Shown here piece by piece: positions 41,605 to 50,295 of a stretch of 64,000 nucleotides of DNA. The notes under the pieces were generated by a model. The model was not told the DNA's origin and did not search any database. It worked only from the letters and a program-made list of their open reading frames with translations. Within the stretch, counting starts at the first letter, position 1. Each line of letters begins with the position of its first letter. The translations under genes and the position numbers were made by a program. The DNA comes from Campylobacterales bacterium. GTDB taxonomy: Bacteria; Campylobacterota; Campylobacteria; Campylobacterales; Sulfurimonadaceae. Where the stretch lies: contig JACUTT010000001.1 of the NCBI GenBank assembly GCA_014859655.1, forward strand, positions 59,006 to 123,005. The letters are read 5' to 3'.

Positions 41605-44600
41605 CTACGCCTCTTCTATCTTGCGGTTGCGTGCAGCAACAAGAATAAGGGCGAAGATGATCATATAGGTCCACGGCACAAAATCAGGTACCGGCACCGG
41701 GTCGCCCTTGGCGTAAGAGTGAAGTCCTGCAAGGTAGTAGTTCACCCCGAAATAGGTCATCACGATAGAGGAGAAGGTCAGCAAAGAGACGGTCGCGAAG
41801 ATAAAAGGCGTATAGATCGCCTTGATAAAACGCAAGTGGATCACAACCGCATAAAGCAGAATGCTTACCAGTGCCCAGGTCTCTTTTGGATCCCAGCCCC
41901 AATAGCGTCCCCAGGACTCATTCGCCCAGACACCGCCCAAAAAGTTGCCCACCGTCAGCAGAACAAGGCCGACGATCAGACTCATCTCGTTGATGGTGTT
42001 CAGCTCCAGGATGGAGAGGTTGATGCGGGCCTCGTTCTTTTTGTTGCGAAGGGTAAAGAGGATCAGCACGATAAATCCGAGCAGCGCGCCCAGAGCCAAA
42101 AAGCCGTAGCTCGAGGTGATCATCGAAACGTGGATAGAGAGCCAGTAAGACTTCAGTACAGGTACTAGCGTCGTCACCTGAGGATCCAGCCAGTTCAGGT
42201 GAGCGACAAAGAGGATGAGCCCCGACAAAACTCCCGTAGCGGCCAGTGTGATTGGCGAGTTGCGAGAGAAGATAAAGCCAGCCAGAACCGTTGCCCAGGC
42301 GATAAAGATCATTGACTCATAGCCGTTTGACCAGGGCGCATGGCCCGAGATGTACCAGCGCGTGAGTAGTCCTATGGTATGCAGTACGAAGAAGACTATC
42401 AGAAGCGCCATCGCCGATTTTGAAAAGATCTGCAGTTTGAATTTCGGTTTGATGATCTTGACAAAGCTCAGTACCAAAAGAACAAGTCCCATCACCAGAT
42501 AAAAGGGCATCAAGGAGGCGAAGATATTGTATTTATTGTAGAGGATCTCCGCCTTTATCTTGGTCTCGTTCGGGTAGACCGCCGCGCCAAAAGCCTGTTG
42601 ATAGGCAGAAATCTTCTCAAGACCCTCATCTGCCTTCGCCCAGTCACCCGTCTGCAAGGCTTCTTCTATTCCCATGAAATAGGCCACGGCGGCCTCGCGA
42701 ACCTTCATCCCCTCTTGGGGAGGAAATGTCTGCAGGGCCTCTATCGTTGCAAACCATTTGTTGTTCTCGTCTTCGGGTTTTGGAAAAAGGTTGAAGATAG
42801 AGCCGGTAAAGACCATATAGATGATGTTAAAACGCTCATCGACTTTCAATATCTCTTTGTCAAACTTGTTGCGCTCTGCGGGTGACTTTTGGATAGCCTC
42901 GGAAACATACTGCTCTAGCTTGTAGCCCTGAAGCTCCTGCGGAACCTCCAAAAACTGAGAAAAGGCGGCATACTTGCTCTTTTCATCAACACCGAGGATC
43001 TTGTTGATCTCGTCATTTTTTGTCTTGATTAGGTTGATCTCTCTCCAGACTTCCGGACGCACCATCATTCCCAGTACCATCTGGTCCGCACTCATGCCCT
43101 CTATCACCTCGCCGCGGACCTTGTTGACAATCTCGACATTGAGGGTGTTAAGCGGTTTCATGCGCCCTGCACTGTCCTGCGTGACGAGCTTGCCGAAGTT
43201 TTCCGCATGCGCCTTATCGAAGGAGTTGATGACCTGTACCAGAGGATTGACATCCTCGGCCTTGGCCTGACCCGGGTTGAGCAGGAGCAGAAGTCCCAAG
43301 AAGGCCGCCGCCAAAGATTCGCGCTTGCTTGCATATCCTTGCCCTTTTTTCATCAGCTTTCTAAAACGCCCGCCGGGAGTAAAGAAGCCGCTGAACATTC
43401 CTATAGCAAGCATGGTGTAGCCGATGTAAGTCGGCAGGGTTCCTGGATCATTGTTCACCGAGAGAATTGTTCCTTTCTCATCCTGGTCAAAGGAGGATTG
43501 GAAAAAACGGAAATTGCGGTGTTCGAGGATATTGTTCATATAGATCCTAAAAGGCATATTGATATTCTTTTCTTTATCGATCAGGATTACTTCACTCGCA
43601 TACGAAGAGGGGCTCATCGAACCCGGGTAGCGCTCAAGCTGAAAATCAACAAGCTTAAGAGCAAATGGAAGGGTCTTGATCGCGGCGCCGTAAGAGAGCT
43701 CCACCTTCATGCCATCAAAGTTGACTGTTTTTTCCATTCCGATATTGCCCGAAGAGCCGACTAAAACCACCTCTTTGCTCTTGCCCTTATAGCCGACACT
43801 CAATCTCAGCGCATCTTCAATGCGGCTTCGGCTTCCCTTGACCTTTTTCGAAACTAGCTTCTCCAGCACATAGGGATGGAAGTTTCGCATGACAAAATTG
43901 GTGCCGTCAGTCTGGTAGAGGGTGCGCGTTTTCAGTGCGTTCTTCTCGCTGGCTTCGAGCGTGGCGCTTTCACGCGTTCCCATATCCAGGGTTGTCATTG
44001 CTATCGAATGCGACATATAGAGTTCTTCACCCTCAAGCCTAATGTTGATCATTGCTTTTTCAGACTTCACGTCTGCGCCGAAGTTCAAAATAAGATCGGC
44101 TGCTTCAAAAAACTCTCCTTGCGTCAGTGTGATCTGCTGGGGTGCGCCCTCAACCGTGATCATAAACTCCAAAAGCGCCTTGCCATTTTCCTTGTCTTCT
44201 ACCATCTCAAGCACCGCATTGGGGATGTACTCCTGCAGTGTGATAGAAACCTTCTCCTCGCCGACATTGACAGTTTCGTCAAAACGGTTGGTACTCAGCT
44301 CGGAAAAGAAGATCTCTTTTTTGAATTCAAGTTTTTTCCCCTCTTTTTCAAACAGTGCGCGGATATAGCTCTCTTGCGTCGTGATGCGGTTTTCTGTCTC
44401 ATTTTCGCGGATGTGCATACTTCCCTCGTACCCTGCATAGCGGGTGATGGCAGCACCGAGCAAAATGACCAGAAACGAGCCGTGAAAAAGGACGATGTTC
44501 CACTTTTTCTGCTGCAGCATCGAATGGCGCACCATAGAGGTCATAAGGTTTATGGCGATCATCACCAGCAGCACCTCAAACCACCGTGCACTGTAGACTT

Positions 44601-44727
44601 CGGCCTGTGCAGTTTGTGTGCTAAAATCACTCTCAATAAAGGTCGCAACGGCTATAGCAACAGCAAAAACTGTCAGTAAAAAGGCGGTCAGCCTCATTGA
44701 TGATATAAAATTCCATATTTTTTTCAT
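41605..44727 (-). CDS. ccsBA: System II cytochrome c synthase CcsBA (ResB-ResC fusion)
   Basis: CcsBA exports haem and attaches it to CxxCH motifs of apocytochromes in the periplasm. The 1040-residue protein is the fused form found in Campylobacterota. The N-terminal CcsB/ResB part starts with MKKIWNFISSMRLTAFLLTV, has three more helices and a large periplasmic domain. The C-terminal CcsA/ResC part has about eight helices with the haem-binding tryptophan-rich WWD-type region (ESWGRYWGWDPKETWALV) and external histidines (LLTRWYISGHAPWSNGYES, VIHLRFIKAIY). It supports the several haem proteins in this window. It follows polA with 70 bases between. Confidence 0.96.
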   Translation of the reverse strand: MKKIWNFISSMRLTAFLLTVFAVAIAVATFIESDFSTQTAQAEVYSARWFEVLLVMIAINLMTSMVRHSMLQQKKWNIVLFHGSFLVILLGAAITRYAGYEGSMHIRENETENRITTQESYIRALFEKEGKKLEFKKEIFFSELSTNRFDETVNVGEEKVSITLQEYIPNAVLEMVEDKENGKALLEFMITVEGAPQQITLTQGEFFEAADLILNFGADVKSEKAMINIRLEGEELYMSHSIAMTTLDMGTRESATLEASEKNALKTRTLYQTDGTNFVMRNFHPYVLEKLVSKKVKGSRSRIEDALRLSVGYKGKSKEVVLVGSSGNIGMEKTVNFDGMKVELSYGAAIKTLPFALKLVDFQLERYPGSMSPSSYASEVILIDKEKNINMPFRIYMNNILEHRNFRFFQSSFDQDEKGTILSVNNDPGTLPTYIGYTMLAIGMFSGFFTPGGRFRKLMKKGQGYASKRESLAAAFLGLLLLLNPGQAKAEDVNPLVQVINSFDKAHAENFGKLVTQDSAGRMKPLNTLNVEIVNKVRGEVIEGMSADQMVLGMMVRPEVWREINLIKTKNDEINKILGVDEKSKYAAFSQFLEVPQELQGYKLEQYVSEAIQKSPAERNKFDKEILKVDERFNIIYMVFTGSIFNLFPKPEDENNKWFATIEALQTFPPQEGMKVREAAVAYFMGIEEALQTGDWAKADEGLEKISAYQQAFGAAVYPNETKIKAEILYNKYNIFASLMPFYLVMGLVLLVLSFVKIIKPKFKLQIFSKSAMALLIVFFVLHTIGLLTRWYISGHAPWSNGYESMIFIAWATVLAGFIFSRNSPITLAATGVLSGLILFVAHLNWLDPQVTTLVPVLKSYWLSIHVSMITSSYGFLALGALLGFIVLILFTLRNKKNEARINLSILELNTINEMSLIVGLVLLTVGNFLGGVWANESWGRYWGWDPKETWALVSILLYAVVIHLRFIKAIYTPFIFATVSLLTFSSIVMTYFGVNYYLAGLHSYAKGDPVPVPDFVPWTYMIIFALILVAARNRKIEEA

Positions 44728-44797
44728 GTCTATCCTATGTGGCGTATTTTGAATTTTTATTATTGTAGCTTCCTAATGTTAAGTGAACGTTAGATGG

Positions 44798-47503
44798 CTA
44801 CTTTAGCTCGCCCCAATTGTCTCCGATGTTTACGGATGAGCGCAGGGGAACAGTTAATGTAAAGACACCTTCCATGATCTGCTTAAATCTTTCGGCCAAA
44901 GCCTCGGCCTCTTCCGCCTTGACTTCAAATATCAATTCGTCATGGATCTGCAGGAGCATCTTCGCATGCAGATGTTCTTTTTTGATCACCTGCGAGATCT
45001 CATTCATCGCCAGCTTGATCAGGTCAGCGGCCGAACCTTGGAAGACGGTATTGACCGACTCGCGCTCATAGGCGGCTTTCATCATCGGCGGCGCACTCTC
45101 AAAATCAAAATAGCGGCGTCGCTTCAGGAGCGTCTCGACATAGCCGATCTCTTTGGCGCTGTCTGCTATGGAGCGTAAAAATGTCTTGACGGTGGGGAAC
45201 TTCTCAAAATAAGCCTCGATGATCTCTTTGGCCTCTTTGGTGCTTACGCCGACATCGACGGAGAGTTTTTTAGGACCCATCCCGTAAAGAAGACCGAAGT
45301 TGACGATCTTGGCAATGTTTCGCTTCGTATCCGCCAGCTCTTCGCCAAAGATCGCCGCAGCAGTCTGGCGGTGGATATCTTTGTCATGTGCAAAGGCGTC
45401 GAGCAGTACCTCGTCCTGCGAAAAGTGCGCAAGCAGGCGCAGCTCGATCTGGGAGTAGTCGATGCCGATGAGTGTGTTGCCCGACGAAGCGACAAAGGCG
45501 TGACGGATCTTTGCACCCATAACAGAACGCGTCGGAATGTTTTGCAGGTTCGGGTTTTTGGAGCTCAGTCTTCCCGTTGCCGTTCCTGTCTGCAAAAAGG
45601 AGGTGTAGATGCGTCTGTTGTCGTTTTTCAGTCCGAGGCTCAGGAGCGGGTCGATGTAGGTTGAGTAGAGCTTGAAGACCTCGCGGTAGTTCAAAAGCTC
45701 CGGAATGATCGCGTGGGCATCGCGCAAGGAGCTTAGGACTTTTTCATCCGTGGAGTAGCCCGTCTTGGTCTTTTTCCCCGAAGGAAGGCCCAGTGTCTCA
45801 AAAAGGATGACGCCGAGCTGCTGAGTAGAGTTGATGTTGAACTCTCCGCCCGCAAGCGCGTAGATCTTCTTGCGAAGCTCGTCAAGCAGGCCTTCCGTCT
45901 CCGCCTTGAAGATCTGCAGAAAATCCGTATCGACCCGGATCCCCTCCTCCTCCATCTCGATCAGCGTCTGGATAAAGGGAAACTCCACCTCTTTTGCCTC
46001 CTCGATAAGATGCGCCGCGTTTTGAAGCTCAAGCTGCAGCAGAAGGCGGTGGTAGAGTTTGAAGGTGATGACGGCATCTTCCGCGGCGTAGTTGCTCGCA
46101 TCTTCGAGCTGCACAGAAGAGAAATCCTCCCCTTTTTTGACCGTATCTTTAAAGGCGATCATCGTGTGTTTGAAGTAGAGATCGGCAAGTTTGTCCAGCC
46201 CGACAGGCTTTTCGGAGTTGACCAGCCAGGCGAGTATCATCGTGTCCGCATACGGCGCGTAGCTCTTGATGCCCAGGTAGGGGCAGATAAACTTGAGATC
46301 GAACTTGAGGTTGTGGCCGATGATCTTATGCTCCAGCAGTGAGCGAAGCGCGCGCACGCCGATCTCTTTTGAGACCTGCTTCCCCACGCCCAGATAGCTG
46401 TGCGCCAAGGGCACATAGTAGCCTCTCTCGTCTTCATACGCAAAACTGAACCCCACCAGCCTATCTTCTCGTGAGTCCAGCCCCGTTGTCTCCGTGTCCA
46501 AGGCGAGGATGCTCTCTTTGGGGATGGAATTAATGACATCAAAGAGCTTCTCTTGCGTGTCCAAAAGGATATACTCCAGTTCCATGGCCGGCGGCTTTGG
46601 CTTCTCATCAGCAGCGGGGATGTGGTTTTGCTCAACCAGCCCTTTCGCCTTGAGCTGGCGCAGTATTCCGTTGAGCTCGTAGCGGTGCAGATCGTCCAAA
46701 ATGCCTATAAAAGGGTTCTTCTCATAGCTCAAAATGAAACGCTCAAAGTCAAGGGTCTCATAAATGTTGTCTACTAGGGTCACCAGCTTTTGAGAACGCC
46801 AGGCATCCGCCTCGTAGGTCCGCAGCTTGTTCTGCACGCCGGCGGGTTTGACCTCGTCGATGTGGTCGTAGATCCCCTGCAGCGTCTTGAACTCTTTGAG
46901 GAGTTTTTCCGCCGTAACCTTGCCGATGCCCTTGACGCCGGGAACATTATCCGCGCTGTCGCCGAGCAGGGACTGGTAGTCGGTAAACTGTGTGGGATGA
47001 ATGCCGTACTTCTCGATGCAGGCCTCTTCGTCGATATCCTTGCGCTTGATCGCGTCCACGACGACTATCTTGCCGTCGTCTATCATCTGGTAGAGGTCTT
47101 TGTCGTGCGATACGATACGCACATTCATCCCCTGCTCCTTGGCGAGTTTGGCAACAGAGGCAATGATGTCGTCCGCCTCATATCCCGCTTCGCAGACCGT
47201 AGCAAACCCCATCTGCTCCACCCACTCTATGGCGATGGGAAGCTGAGCCAGAAGATCCTCGGGCGGGAGCGGACGGTGGGCCTTGTACTCAGGATCAATC
47301 GCGTTTCTAAAGGTCGGCCCCTTCATGTCTAGAGCAAAGACGATGTAGTCCGTGTTGTGCTCTTTTTCGATGCTGGCGATGAAGTTGATGAAGCCCGTCA
47401 GCAGACCGGTAGGAAATCCGTCCTTGTTTTTTAAAGGGGGAAGCGCATAAAAACTGCGGAACAAAAAACCGAAGGTGTCTATTATGGTGATCGTTTTAGG
47501 CAA
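44798..47503 (-). CDS. polA: DNA polymerase I
   Basis: This repair and Okazaki-fragment polymerase has 901 residues. The 5'-nuclease domain (1-290) shows DTFGFLFRSFYALPPLKN, CEAGYEADDIIASVAKLAKE and GDSADNVPGVKGIGKVTAEK. The 3'-5' exonuclease looks active: ALDTETTGLDSREDRLVG, IGHNLKFDLKFI and YAAEDAVITFKLY keep the acidic residues. The polymerase domain has motif A (GIDYSQIELRLLAHFSQ), motif B (RNIAKIVNFGLLYGMGPKK) and motif C (LQIHDELIFEV). Translation begins at TTG 47503, with AGGA eight bases upstream (MPKTITIIDTFGFLF). Confidence 0.96.
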   Translation of the reverse strand: MPKTITIIDTFGFLFRSFYALPPLKNKDGFPTGLLTGFINFIASIEKEHNTDYIVFALDMKGPTFRNAIDPEYKAHRPLPPEDLLAQLPIAIEWVEQMGFATVCEAGYEADDIIASVAKLAKEQGMNVRIVSHDKDLYQMIDDGKIVVVDAIKRKDIDEEACIEKYGIHPTQFTDYQSLLGDSADNVPGVKGIGKVTAEKLLKEFKTLQGIYDHIDEVKPAGVQNKLRTYEADAWRSQKLVTLVDNIYETLDFERFILSYEKNPFIGILDDLHRYELNGILRQLKAKGLVEQNHIPAADEKPKPPAMELEYILLDTQEKLFDVINSIPKESILALDTETTGLDSREDRLVGFSFAYEDERGYYVPLAHSYLGVGKQVSKEIGVRALRSLLEHKIIGHNLKFDLKFICPYLGIKSYAPYADTMILAWLVNSEKPVGLDKLADLYFKHTMIAFKDTVKKGEDFSSVQLEDASNYAAEDAVITFKLYHRLLLQLELQNAAHLIEEAKEVEFPFIQTLIEMEEEGIRVDTDFLQIFKAETEGLLDELRKKIYALAGGEFNINSTQQLGVILFETLGLPSGKKTKTGYSTDEKVLSSLRDAHAIIPELLNYREVFKLYSTYIDPLLSLGLKNDNRRIYTSFLQTGTATGRLSSKNPNLQNIPTRSVMGAKIRHAFVASSGNTLIGIDYSQIELRLLAHFSQDEVLLDAFAHDKDIHRQTAAAIFGEELADTKRNIAKIVNFGLLYGMGPKKLSVDVGVSTKEAKEIIEAYFEKFPTVKTFLRSIADSAKEIGYVETLLKRRRYFDFESAPPMMKAAYERESVNTVFQGSAADLIKLAMNEISQVIKKEHLHAKMLLQIHDELIFEVKAEEAEALAERFKQIMEGVFTLTVPLRSSVNIGDNWGELK

Positions 47504-47599
47504 AGAGCAATCCTGAGAAAAATTTTCTTAGTATAAACCGCTTCGCCCTAAAGTAAGATGAAATCACTTCCCTGCGCAGAAATAGGGTAAAATTGCACG

Positions 47600-48103
47600 A
47601 TGCAAACACTAAAATATCTTGGCCACTACAGCACGCAGACCCAAAAACAGGTAGAGTCGCTCATCCAAAGAGAGAAGCTCTCCGAGTACCTTCTGCAAAA
47701 ATACCCCTGCGTGCATCTGATGAAAACCGACAAGGCGCTTTTTAACTACGCCACCGAGCTCAAAAACACCCACATCAAAAAGTCTTCTCCGCTGAGCAAG
47801 GTCGTCTATGACGGAAAGATCAACGTCATCCACAACGCCCTGGGAACACACCGCTTCATCTCCCGCGTACAAGGCGGCAAGCTCAAAGCCAAAAACGAGA
47901 TCCATATCGCCTCGATGTTCAAAAACGTGCCCGAGGAGTTTTTATGCATGATCGTCGTGCACGAACTGGCCCATTTTAAAGAAAAAGAGCACAACAAAGC
48001 CTTCTACAAACTCTGCGAACACATGGAGCCTGCCTACCATCAGCTCGAGTTCGATCTGAGGCTTTATCTGACGCATATTGATCTTTTTGGGAAGCTTTAT
48101 TAG
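47600..48103 (+). CDS. YgjP-type metallopeptidase (DUF45, M48-like)
   Basis: This 167-residue protein has the zinc-binding HExxH in IVVHELAHFKEKEHNKAFYK, and NAMPET-like elements typical of YgjP/WLM relatives: LGTHRFISRVQGGKLKAKNE and a C-terminal YHQLEFDLRLYLTHIDLFG. No signal peptide, so it is cytoplasmic. Substrate unknown. It is divergent from polA, with about 96 bases between. Confidence 0.82.
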   Translation: MQTLKYLGHYSTQTQKQVESLIQREKLSEYLLQKYPCVHLMKTDKALFNYATELKNTHIKKSSPLSKVVYDGKINVIHNALGTHRFISRVQGGKLKAKNEIHIASMFKNVPEEFLCMIVVHELAHFKEKEHNKAFYKLCEHMEPAYHQLEFDLRLYLTHIDLFGKLY

Positions 48104-48327
48104 GGTGGATAGGGGGATGGGAACGCCTCGTTTTAAACGTCCTCGCTGAAATGCATATTAATCTAAATAATTGTTATAGTACACCACCTACTATAGCTTG
48201 AGAACAAAGAAATAATATTTTTATAATTTAAGACATAATGGTCCTAGTGTACCAAAAAAGAGCTTCCCACATCCCCCCCCCATAAGCGAAGCGAACCCAC
48301 CCACCTAGCAAAAAAGCACACCGCTTA
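48104..48327. other. Intergenic spacer with a C9 tract
   Basis: This 224-base spacer between two convergent genes is mostly AT-rich with no good ribosome site. It holds a run of nine C at 48273-48281 (nine G on the minus strand) about 46 bases beyond the stop of the M29-like gene. No clear intrinsic terminator was found. Confidence 0.6.
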
Positions 48328-49362
48328 TCACACCAGCCAAGCCCCATCCCTGTAGACCACTTCATCTGCCAGCGTAAAGGTCTGCGTATCGACAAAGACA
48401 TCGACGTGGTACTTTCCGTCCGAGCGTTTGAAACCGGGCTTGCCGTATATGCCGTGTTTCGCGCCCAAAGAGATGTGGACACCGCACATGCGCTCATAGG
48501 TGCCGGTGTCGCTGACGGTGCGTGTTTTGCTGAAGGCTCTGTTCAGACCAAAGCCCAGTTCGCGCACCCAGACGACCCCCTCGTCTCTTCGTATGTTGGA
48601 GAGTATAAGATCGAACGCGGGGGTCGAATCTTCGCATGCAACTACCTGTCCCTGTTCTATAACAAGGGTGATCGGCGCTTGGGGCGTGTTGAGCTTATAG
48701 CTCACATCGCCGAAACAAAATATCCGCACGCGTCCGTTTACCGCACGCAGATCCTGAGCTTCGGTAAAGACCTCGCCGAGGGGAAACTGCCCGCCGACAT
48801 TGGCCATCTGCGAATAGTCTCCGATGTTGAGTTTGGCCGACTCGAAAGCAGAGCCGTAGTGCAAAATCGCCCCGCCACTGTCCAGCATTCCTGAGGGCGC
48901 ACTGTCTATTTTCGCCTTGAGTGCGCGGCCGGTTCCGCGGTAATACTGCGCGTCATACGCCAGCGAATCGACATAGTAGGCCGCCTCGGCGTCGGGCATA
49001 CGGCTAAGATGCGGATGCTCAATGACCTTTATCTTGCGTTTGAAGAGCTCCACGCGCAGGCGAAAGGCATCGAGACGAAAACTGGTCGACTGAACCAGCA
49101 CCGCCAGGTCTGACGTACGCAAGGTGCCAAGGACTTCGAGTATCTCTTCGGGTGAGTTCGCATCAAAATCGACACAGACCGCATTAGGCAAGGCGCGGCT
49201 ATAGGCCTGTGACAAGATCTCAGACAAGAGGCATCTTCTGTCATAGACCACGACGGCTCTGGCCTGGTCGCTGTGTTCAAATGCGAGGCTCAAAAGCCCT
49301 TTTAGATGCTGCTCAGCTGTCAAGATCAGTGTTTCTGTATTTAACGACGCGTTCTCGTTCAT
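48328..49362 (-). CDS. M29-like aminopeptidase-family protein
   Basis: This 344-residue protein resembles the thermophilic aminopeptidase T (M29) group in its second half: QMANVGGQFPLGEVFTEAQD carries the conserved NxGGxxPxGEVFT pattern with a metal-binding Glu, VVWVRELGFGLNRAF a further Glu, and GVHISLGAKHGIYGK with DGKYHVDVFVDTQTF the late His/Asp set. The N-terminal half is diverged. Cytoplasmic, with no signal peptide. The family match is by motif; activity is not assured. Confidence 0.7.
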   Translation of the reverse strand: MNENASLNTETLILTAEQHLKGLLSLAFEHSDQARAVVVYDRRCLLSEILSQAYSRALPNAVCVDFDANSPEEILEVLGTLRTSDLAVLVQSTSFRLDAFRLRVELFKRKIKVIEHPHLSRMPDAEAAYYVDSLAYDAQYYRGTGRALKAKIDSAPSGMLDSGGAILHYGSAFESAKLNIGDYSQMANVGGQFPLGEVFTEAQDLRAVNGRVRIFCFGDVSYKLNTPQAPITLVIEQGQVVACEDSTPAFDLILSNIRRDEGVVWVRELGFGLNRAFSKTRTVSDTGTYERMCGVHISLGAKHGIYGKPGFKRSDGKYHVDVFVDTQTFTLADEVVYRDGAWLV

Positions 49363-49425
49363 TTTTTTCCTTCATATAGGGGGAGGTTTTGTTGGATGGT
49401 TTGGAGGAAGGGGTCGTGCTATAGT

Positions 49426-49454
49426 ACTACTAAAAGAGAGGCTCTTTTAGTAGT
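49426..49454 (-). terminator. 13-bp hairpin over the HDOD gene stop
   Basis: ACTACTAAAAGAG and its exact complement CTCTTTTAGTAGT are separated by three bases; the stop codon of the HDOD gene (49447-49449) is in one arm. No T-run follows on either strand. Like the ftsY hairpin it embeds a stop codon. Confidence 0.6.
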
Positions 49455-50274
49455 CGCTGACGATGCCGAGCTGCTCAAGGACATTGTCGATGATATCTTC
49501 AAGCATCTCATGGTCATAGCCTGCGTCATGCGCCTTGCGCAGTCCAAAGGTGATCGACTGCTCACTGAACGGGGCGTTGATCGGGGCAATCGTTTTGACG
49601 ATGTTGAGTGCGGTGGCGTACTCTTTGATCTCTTCGGGCGCTTTTTGGTAGCTGTCTGAAAAACGGATCATCTCGACAAAGGTCGGCTCAAACTTCCAGT
49701 GCTCAAAGATCGCCGCCGTCACTGTCGCTGTCGTCTCTTCGACATAAGAGAACTCAACCTGAGGGATGTTGTTAGTGGTCTCTATTTCGGACTTGAAGTT
49801 GTACAGAAGACCCTCTTTGATGATGTCAGAAGCAATAATAATCTTTCCAGTCTCCTGAAGAAAAGAGGCCAAAAAGAGGTTTTCCATCTTTTTTCTGTCG
49901 ATCTTGCTGTACCAGCTGTGCATCAAGACGGCCTGCTGGTTGGAAATATCCGCAAATTTTTCCGAAGTGATCCCATAAGGCTCCATGTCGACATTCAAGA
50001 GCTTGCGCACAGAGTTGCCTATGGCGATAGAGCGTGTCATACTCATACCAAAAAGCGAGACGGCCTGTGAAACGCTTTTGATCTCTTTGCCGAAACAGTA
50101 GAGCGGAGAGTTGGCCGCTTTGAGAAGGTTTGCCACGATCATCGGGTCTTTTTCTACGACCAGCACAAGATCATTGATGCCTGACTCCGGGTTGGCACAG
50201 ACTCTTTGCATCTCCACAATAGTTTTTGGCAATGCGGGAAGGGATTTTATACTTTCTACTAAAGAGGACTTCAT
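49447..50274 (-). CDS. HDOD-domain signalling protein
   Basis: The 275-residue protein consists almost wholly of an HDOD domain (SLPALPKTIVEMQRVCANP; IVANLLKAANSPLYCFGKEI; SVSQAVSLFGMSMTRSIAI), a non-catalytic relative of HD phosphohydrolases; the HD metal pair is not complete (LFLASFLQETGKIIIASDI where HD enzymes have HDIG). Such proteins act in signal transduction, motility or cell cycle. Single gene, with a 13-bp hairpin at its end. Confidence 0.88.
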   Translation of the reverse strand: MKSSLVESIKSLPALPKTIVEMQRVCANPESGINDLVLVVEKDPMIVANLLKAANSPLYCFGKEIKSVSQAVSLFGMSMTRSIAIGNSVRKLLNVDMEPYGITSEKFADISNQQAVLMHSWYSKIDRKKMENLFLASFLQETGKIIIASDIIKEGLLYNFKSEIETTNNIPQVEFSYVEETTATVTAAIFEHWKFEPTFVEMIRFSDSYQKAPEEIKEYATALNIVKTIAPINAPFSEQSITFGLRKAHDAGYDHEMLEDIIDNVLEQLGIVSDY

Positions 50275-50295
50275 TATTGTTTCACCTGTCTGTTT

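Noticed and set aside
43876..44679. Long plus-strand open frame (267 codons) opposite ccsBA
   Set aside because: It is antisense to the strongly supported ccsBA gene, has no family features and no ribosome site.
48228..48497. Minus-strand frame of 89 codons through the C9 tract
   Set aside because: It is mainly an off-frame reading of the M29-like gene end, without a ribosome site or recognisable protein features.
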